From an uncultured Actinomyces sp. (GTDB taxonomy: Bacteria; Actinomycetota; Actinomycetes; Actinomycetales; Actinomycetaceae), in NCBI GenBank assembly GCA_938030835.1, contig CALHID010000336.1, forward strand, positions 1 through 24,370: a stretch of 24,370 nt of DNA, read 5' to 3'. Numbering within the stretch: the first letter of the stretch is position 1; the number at the start of each line of letters is the position of its first letter. Below, piece by piece: positions 21,174-24,370 of this stretch. The notes under the pieces were generated by a model. That model worked only from the letters and a program-made list of their open reading frames with translations. It made no database searches and was not told the DNA's origin. The position numbers and the translations under genes are program-made.

Positions 21174-23351
21174 TTACTCATCCCCATCGTCATCATCATC
21201 GTTGTCTCCGGGCTGTTGCTGGCCCTGCGGATTTTGTTGCGGGGCAGGAGCTGCGCTGGGAGTTGGAGCTTGAGTTTGGCGAGGTGCGGCCTGTGGGGTT
21301 CCGATATTCGCATTGGGCATGGGCTGGTTGGGGGTGCCCTCCAGAGCTGTGCTCATATACGGCGCCCAAATGTTTTGACCAACGAAGGTTTCACCGAAAA
21401 TCTGCGAGTAGTAGCGGCCGTTAATGCGAACGTTTTGAACAGGGGTTGTCGAGGCGTTGCCGTGGCCAACCCACACGGCGGTGGTGAGCTCGGCGGTCGA
21501 TCCGGTCAGCCACGTGTTTGCCGAGTAGTCAGTCGTACCGGACTTGGCGGCAAATTGACGACCGCCCGACAAACGCGTAGCCGTGTAGTACTGGCTAGCC
21601 GACTTGGTCAGGGTTGTTGCAACCTTTTGAGCGACCTGCGGATCGATGACCTGCTTGCAGTTCGCAGAACCTTCCTTAAGAACGTTCTCCTGGCGGTCGG
21701 TAACCTTCGCGATCGAGTAGGGTTGGCACATCTTGCCGTCATTGGCGAAGGTTGCGAAAGCGCGTGCCATGGTCAGCGGTGAAGCAGAAGCAGAGCCCAA
21801 GATGTTAGCGGGCACAGCCAAGATTGGTTCACCGTTTCCGTCATCGATGCCCATGTCAGCGGCAACTTGGAAGATATCGCAGAAGTTGAGCTTGGAAGCC
21901 ATGTTGACGAAGGAGTGGTTCACCGAAAGGCCCGTTGCGCCAATGACGTTAAAGGCGCCGTTCTTACCGGCCAAGTCGACGACGTTCCAGCTTTCGGTGT
22001 GGATCGGAGCGCCATCGCACTTGAAGGAGCCATTGGGGAAGTTCGTTCGCCCGTCAATGGTTTCATAACCCGAGCGGCCTTCCTTGTACCATTCGGCCAA
22101 GACGAAGACCTTGAAGGTTGATCCAACCTGGAAGGAACCATCAGCCGCGTAGTTCGACATGGTTTCGTCTTCACCCACGCCGTAGACGGTGTTTTGGGCC
22201 ATTGCCACAACTTCGCCCGTTTGGGGGACCAAGGAAACCAAAGCGTTATCCAAACCGGAAGCATCATCGGAAGGAATGGTCTTCGTTAAGGCTTCATAGG
22301 CAGCATGCTGCTTCTTCGGGTCCAGAGTCGTTCGGATGGTCAGGCCACCGGTCTTAAGAAGACGCTCACGCTCAATAGAGGTCTTACCAAATGCACTATC
22401 GGCAAGGAACTGGCGCACTGCATAGGAACAGAAGTAGGCATTTTCATCGCCAGCACCCGAGCAACCCTCTCGAATCTGAGTGGGGTGAAGCATGTCGGTG
22501 ACGTTTACGGCCTTCGCTTCGGCTTCTTCGGCCTCGGTAATGACGCCCTGGTCAGCCATGACGGAAAGGACGGTATTACGGCGCTCCTGCGCGGCCTCGG
22601 GGTGCTGAAGAGGGTTGTACTGAACCGGGGACTGGACGAGGCCGGCTAGGAGTGCGGCCTCACCGATCGTCAGTTCGTTGGCGGATTTGGAGAAGTAGAG
22701 CCGAGAGGCAGCCTCAACGCCGTAAGTGATGGGACCGAAAGGCGCGATATTCAAGTAGCCGCTGAGGATCTGGTCCTTATCCATTTGCTTCTCGACAGCA
22801 AGCGCGTACTTGATTTCGCGAAGTTTACGTTCGGTGGTTTGCTCGGTTGCGGCCTCGACCTGGTCGGCATCGCCTTCCATGTAACCCTTCTCAGCCAAGG
22901 CATTACGAACGTATTGCTGGGTAATGGTCGATGCGCCCTGCTTCCCGCCGTCATCACCGAGGTTATTGACCATTGCGCGGGCAATACCTGTGGGGTCGAC
23001 ACCGTGGTGTTCGAAGAAGCGTCGGTCTTCAATGGCGACGATTGCCTTCTTCATGATGGGTGCGATTTTGTCCGAGGGGATCACAATGCGCTGCTTGTCG
23101 TAGAAACGGGCAATTACTTGGCCGTTCGTATCGAGCATGGTGGACTCGGTCGCGGGAGAGACAACCTGGATGTCGGTGGGGATCTCGTCGAAGATCTCCA
23201 TCCCTGCTTTCGCCGTGATTGCACCGGTTCCGACGGCCGGCACCAAGACGCCGGCGCTGACCACACCAACCAGTGTTGATGCCGCCAAGAATGACAGCAA
23301 GAGCGCCACCAGCTGTGCGGGTCGAACAAAGCGTGTATGCGACTGAGCCAT
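21174..23351 (-). CDS. Class A penicillin-binding protein (transglycosylase/transpeptidase)
   Basis: A 725-residue bifunctional peptidoglycan synthase. One membrane helix (11-40) follows a short cytoplasmic tail. The GT51 domain has AIEDRRFFEHHG with catalytic Glu108 and QGASTITQQYVRN (138-150). The transpeptidase has GSTFK with nucleophile Ser411, SVN (476-478) and KSGTT (603-607; KSG instead of KTG). After about 675 the protein ends in a Pro/Gln/Ala-rich linker and an acidic tail of Asp and Glu; there is no PASTA domain. TATCCT stands six bases before the ATG and there is no Shine-Dalgarno sequence, indicating a leaderless start. It is divergent from a WhiB4/WblA-like gene and upstream of the phosphoesterase, as for mycobacterial ponA2, of which it is a probable counterpart. 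Confidence 0.96.
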   Translation of the reverse strand: MAQSHTRFVRPAQLVALLLSFLAASTLVGVVSAGVLVPAVGTGAITAKAGMEIFDEIPTDIQVVSPATESTMLDTNGQVIARFYDKQRIVIPSDKIAPIMKKAIVAIEDRRFFEHHGVDPTGIARAMVNNLGDDGGKQGASTITQQYVRNALAEKGYMEGDADQVEAATEQTTERKLREIKYALAVEKQMDKDQILSGYLNIAPFGPITYGVEAASRLYFSKSANELTIGEAALLAGLVQSPVQYNPLQHPEAAQERRNTVLSVMADQGVITEAEEAEAKAVNVTDMLHPTQIREGCSGAGDENAYFCSYAVRQFLADSAFGKTSIERERLLKTGGLTIRTTLDPKKQHAAYEALTKTIPSDDASGLDNALVSLVPQTGEVVAMAQNTVYGVGEDETMSNYAADGSFQVGSTFKVFVLAEWYKEGRSGYETIDGRTNFPNGSFKCDGAPIHTESWNVVDLAGKNGAFNVIGATGLSVNHSFVNMASKLNFCDIFQVAADMGIDDGNGEPILAVPANILGSASASPLTMARAFATFANDGKMCQPYSIAKVTDRQENVLKEGSANCKQVIDPQVAQKVATTLTKSASQYYTATRLSGGRQFAAKSGTTDYSANTWLTGSTAELTTAVWVGHGNASTTPVQNVRINGRYYSQIFGETFVGQNIWAPYMSTALEGTPNQPMPNANIGTPQAAPRQTQAPTPSAAPAPQQNPQGQQQPGDNDDDDDGDE

Positions 23352-23357
23352 AGGTAC

Positions 23358-23363
23358 AGGATA
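23358..23363 (-). promoter_or_regulatory. -10 element of the PBP gene, leaderless type
   Basis: TATCCT on the minus strand, six bases, then ATG at 23351. The -35 region is not recognisable. Confidence 0.5.
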
Positions 23364-23459
23364 CGTGTAGAGGCCTCGGAAAGAGAGAGGAAGAGGTGGA
23401 TTAGGTCAACGTTCCGTGTCTTTGCCACATTATGGACCGAAGCCGTCCTAATTTCCCTT

Positions 23460-23472
23460 ATGAAAATTTCAT
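23460..23472. promoter_or_regulatory. Palindrome upstream of the whiB-family gene
   Basis: ATGAAA-A-TTTCAT, 6-base arms around one central base, 57-69 bases before the chosen WhiB start and inside the 177-base divergent gap with the PBP gene. It could be an operator for either gene. The ATG in it is in frame with WhiB but has no ribosome-binding site. Confidence 0.35.
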
Positions 23473-23528
23473 GTGTACTCTCTGAGGAAGAGGTCAATGT
23501 CGACCACATGGAGAGGGTGGAGTTTCAC

Positions 23529-23909
23529 ATGATTGATGACCACGGTTGGGTTGAGTATGCCCTGTGTGCCGAAGATGAACCCGACTCCCTGTTTGTGCAG
23601 GGCGCGGCTCAGCGTCAAGTTCGTATGCGCTGCATGGAATGCCCCGTGCGCCTTGAATGCCTTGCAGACGCCTTGCAATCACAAATGTCCTACGGAGTGT
23701 GGGGCGGTCTTACCGAACGTGAACGCCGTGTGATTTTGCGCGTCTATCCAGAGAAAACTGACTGGAGTGAATGGCTCATGCACTCTCGGGATCCTCTGGC
23801 AGTTGAGTTGCGTAAACCGCGAGTTCCCCAAAGCTTGTCGATGAAACATCTTCGTACAAATGCCAAGGCATTACGAGAGGCATCACTTTCTGTTGCTGCG
23901 CGTGGCTAA
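23529..23909 (+). CDS. WhiB-family iron-sulfur regulator, WhiB4/WblA-like
   Basis: A 126-residue [4Fe-4S] protein that controls transcription, probably in response to redox state, by binding the sigma-A region. The cluster ligands are Cys13 (YALCAED), Cys35, Cys38 (CMEC) and Cys44 (RLEC), in the WhiB pattern C-Xn-C-X2-C-X5-C. The turn GVWGGLTERERR (56-67) and SLFVQGAAQ resemble WblA of Streptomyces and WhiB4 of mycobacteria. A basic tail follows (RKPRVP, then MKHLRTNAKALRE). The ATG at 23529 is chosen because GGTGGAG stands six bases before it; ATGs at 23508 and 23460 would add unconserved residues. The divergent PBP gene and following DUF4177 gene match the whiB4 neighbourhood in other actinobacteria. 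Confidence 0.93.
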   Translation: MIDDHGWVEYALCAEDEPDSLFVQGAAQRQVRMRCMECPVRLECLADALQSQMSYGVWGGLTERERRVILRVYPEKTDWSEWLMHSRDPLAVELRKPRVPQSLSMKHLRTNAKALREASLSVAARG

Positions 23910-23924
23910 TCGCCGTGAGTGCCG

Positions 23925-23930
23925 TAGGAT
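23925..23930 (+). promoter_or_regulatory. -10 element of the DUF4177 gene, leaderless type
   Basis: TAGGAT, six bases, then ATG at 23937. No Shine-Dalgarno sequence between, although the gene lies only 27 bases after the WhiB gene. Confidence 0.5.
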
Positions 23931-23936
23931 GGCGCT

Positions 23937-24098
23937 ATGACTACATGGGAATATGCAACAATTCCGCTTCTGACCCACGCAACGAAGGCAATCCTCGATC
24001 AGTGGGGAGCCGATGGCTGGGAGCTCGTCCAAGTTGTTCCAGGACCGACTGGTTCAGATAGCTTGGTCGCGTATCTGAAGCGTCCGAAGCAAGACTGA
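23937..24098 (+). CDS. DUF4177-like mini-protein (53 aa)
   Basis: A short gene of 53 codons plus TGA. The product begins MTTWEYATIPLLTH, has the core ILDQWGADGWELVQVV (19-34) and ends SLVAYLKRPKQD. The pattern of a WEY strand, a helix, a DGWELV strand-turn and a final strand with KRP is that of DUF4177-type small proteins found beside crp/whiB4 in actinobacteria. Function is unknown. Reading frame, codon use and motif make it a real gene despite its size. It lies 27 bases after whiB and is convergent with crp across a 13-bp hairpin. Confidence 0.88.
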   Translation: MTTWEYATIPLLTHATKAILDQWGADGWELVQVVPGPTGSDSLVAYLKRPKQD

Positions 24099-24129
24099 TA
24101 CTGCGAATATTTCTTCGCAATAAACTATC

Positions 24130-24162
24130 GGGGCCGAGCAGGGGTATGACCTGCTCGGCCCC
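24130..24162. terminator. Bidirectional hairpin terminator between DUF4177 and crp
   Basis: GGGGCCGAGCAGG, 7-base loop, CCTGCTCGGCCCC: a perfect 13-bp stem between convergent genes. On the minus strand it is followed by GATAGTTTATTG, on the plus strand by no T-tract. Confidence 0.85.
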
Positions 24163-24181
24163 GAAGGCATTGAGCTAAAGA

Positions 24182-24370
24182 CTAGCGTGCGCGGCGTGCC
24201 AGACGATCGACGTCAAGCAGCGTAACCGCACGGCCTTCCAGACGGATCCAACCGCGCGAAACGAAATCTGCCAAGGACTTGTTGACAGTTTCACGCGAAG
24301 CTCCGACCAGCTGGGCCAGTTCTTCCTGCGTGAGGTCGTGAGGAACGTGGATACCCTTATCGGTTGCCGT
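24182..24370 (-). CDS. Crp/Fnr-family regulator (GlxR/Crp type), C-terminal part
   Basis: The last 62 residues of a cAMP-receptor-type transcription factor; the rest lies beyond the right edge. The winged helix-turn-helix is plain: LTQEELAQLVGASRETVNKSLADFVSRGWIRLEGRAV, ending LLDVDRLARRAR. SRETVNK is the recognition helix of the GlxR/Crp group in actinobacteria, a global regulator of carbon and energy genes. The stop codon is TAG at 24182-24184 on the minus strand. The DUF4177 and WhiB genes lie convergent to it, as expected for this locus. Confidence 0.95.
   Translation of the reverse strand, partial: TATDKGIHVPHDLTQEELAQLVGASRETVNKSLADFVSRGWIRLEGRAVTLLDVDRLARRAR

Noticed and set aside
23400..23480. 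Possible Crp/GlxR site (TGTGA-N6-TCACA) before WhiB
   Set aside because: Only CGTGTctttgcCACAT was found; its half-sites are not the required inverted repeat.
23337..23528. Longer WhiB start upstream, including ATG 23460
   Set aside because: Extra residues do not resemble WhiB proteins, and the best ribosome-binding site stands before 23529.

Overview
The window is an ordinary chromosomal stretch of a Gram-positive actinobacterium. G+C is in the mid-50s by eye. Markers are a WblA/WhiB4-type WhiB protein, a GlxR/Crp-type regulator, a DUF5926 protein, a CsoR copper repressor and many TANNNT promoter elements placed directly before start codons. Small intergenic gaps and the gene set suggest an Actinomycetaceae member (Actinomyces/Schaalia-like); this assignment is inference. 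I see no insertion sequence, integrase, CRISPR array or prophage. No gene-free stretch exceeds about 200 bases.

Layout. Positions 1-6583: 3' end of serS, a Cof-type HAD phosphatase, an alpha/beta hydrolase divergent from a TetR regulator with a clear palindromic operator between them, then DUF5926, a family-2 glycosyltransferase and a DUF2079 membrane protein, closed by a hairpin. Positions 6680-9827: a minus-strand copper operon csoR-copZ-copA with a perfect CsoR box lying exactly between -35 and -10. Its CopA carries its metal-binding HMA domain inside the ATP-binding region instead of at the N-terminus. Positions 9920-15391: two related GHSQGG serine hydrolases on the plus strand, separated by purB on the minus strand. 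The first overlaps a 201-residue unknown protein. The second is translationally coupled to a small WXG100-like protein and itself starts with a WXG100-like helical domain. This paralogous pair is the best candidate for an undescribed system (a possible Esx/type VII-like secreted or surface lipase module).

Positions 15412-17753: a four-TM holin-superfamily protein, a YwiC-like membrane protein with a possible DtxR/IdeR-like box at its promoter, and a BASS-family sodium symporter. Positions 17948-20146: a YbdK-type carboxylate-amine ligase in an operon with a class I glutamine amidotransferase, then tRNA-Pro(CGG) with promoter and terminator. Positions 20190-24370: metallophosphoesterase and class A PBP (minus), divergent from a WhiB4/WblA-like regulator and a DUF4177 mini-protein (plus), with the 3' end of a Crp/GlxR gene convergent to them. 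From memory this resembles the crp-whiB4-ponA2-metallophosphoesterase neighbourhood of mycobacteria.

A theme across the window is leaderless transcription. Six genes have a TANNNT hexamer exactly 6 nt before the start codon, and three more have a -10-like hexamer 7 nt before it.
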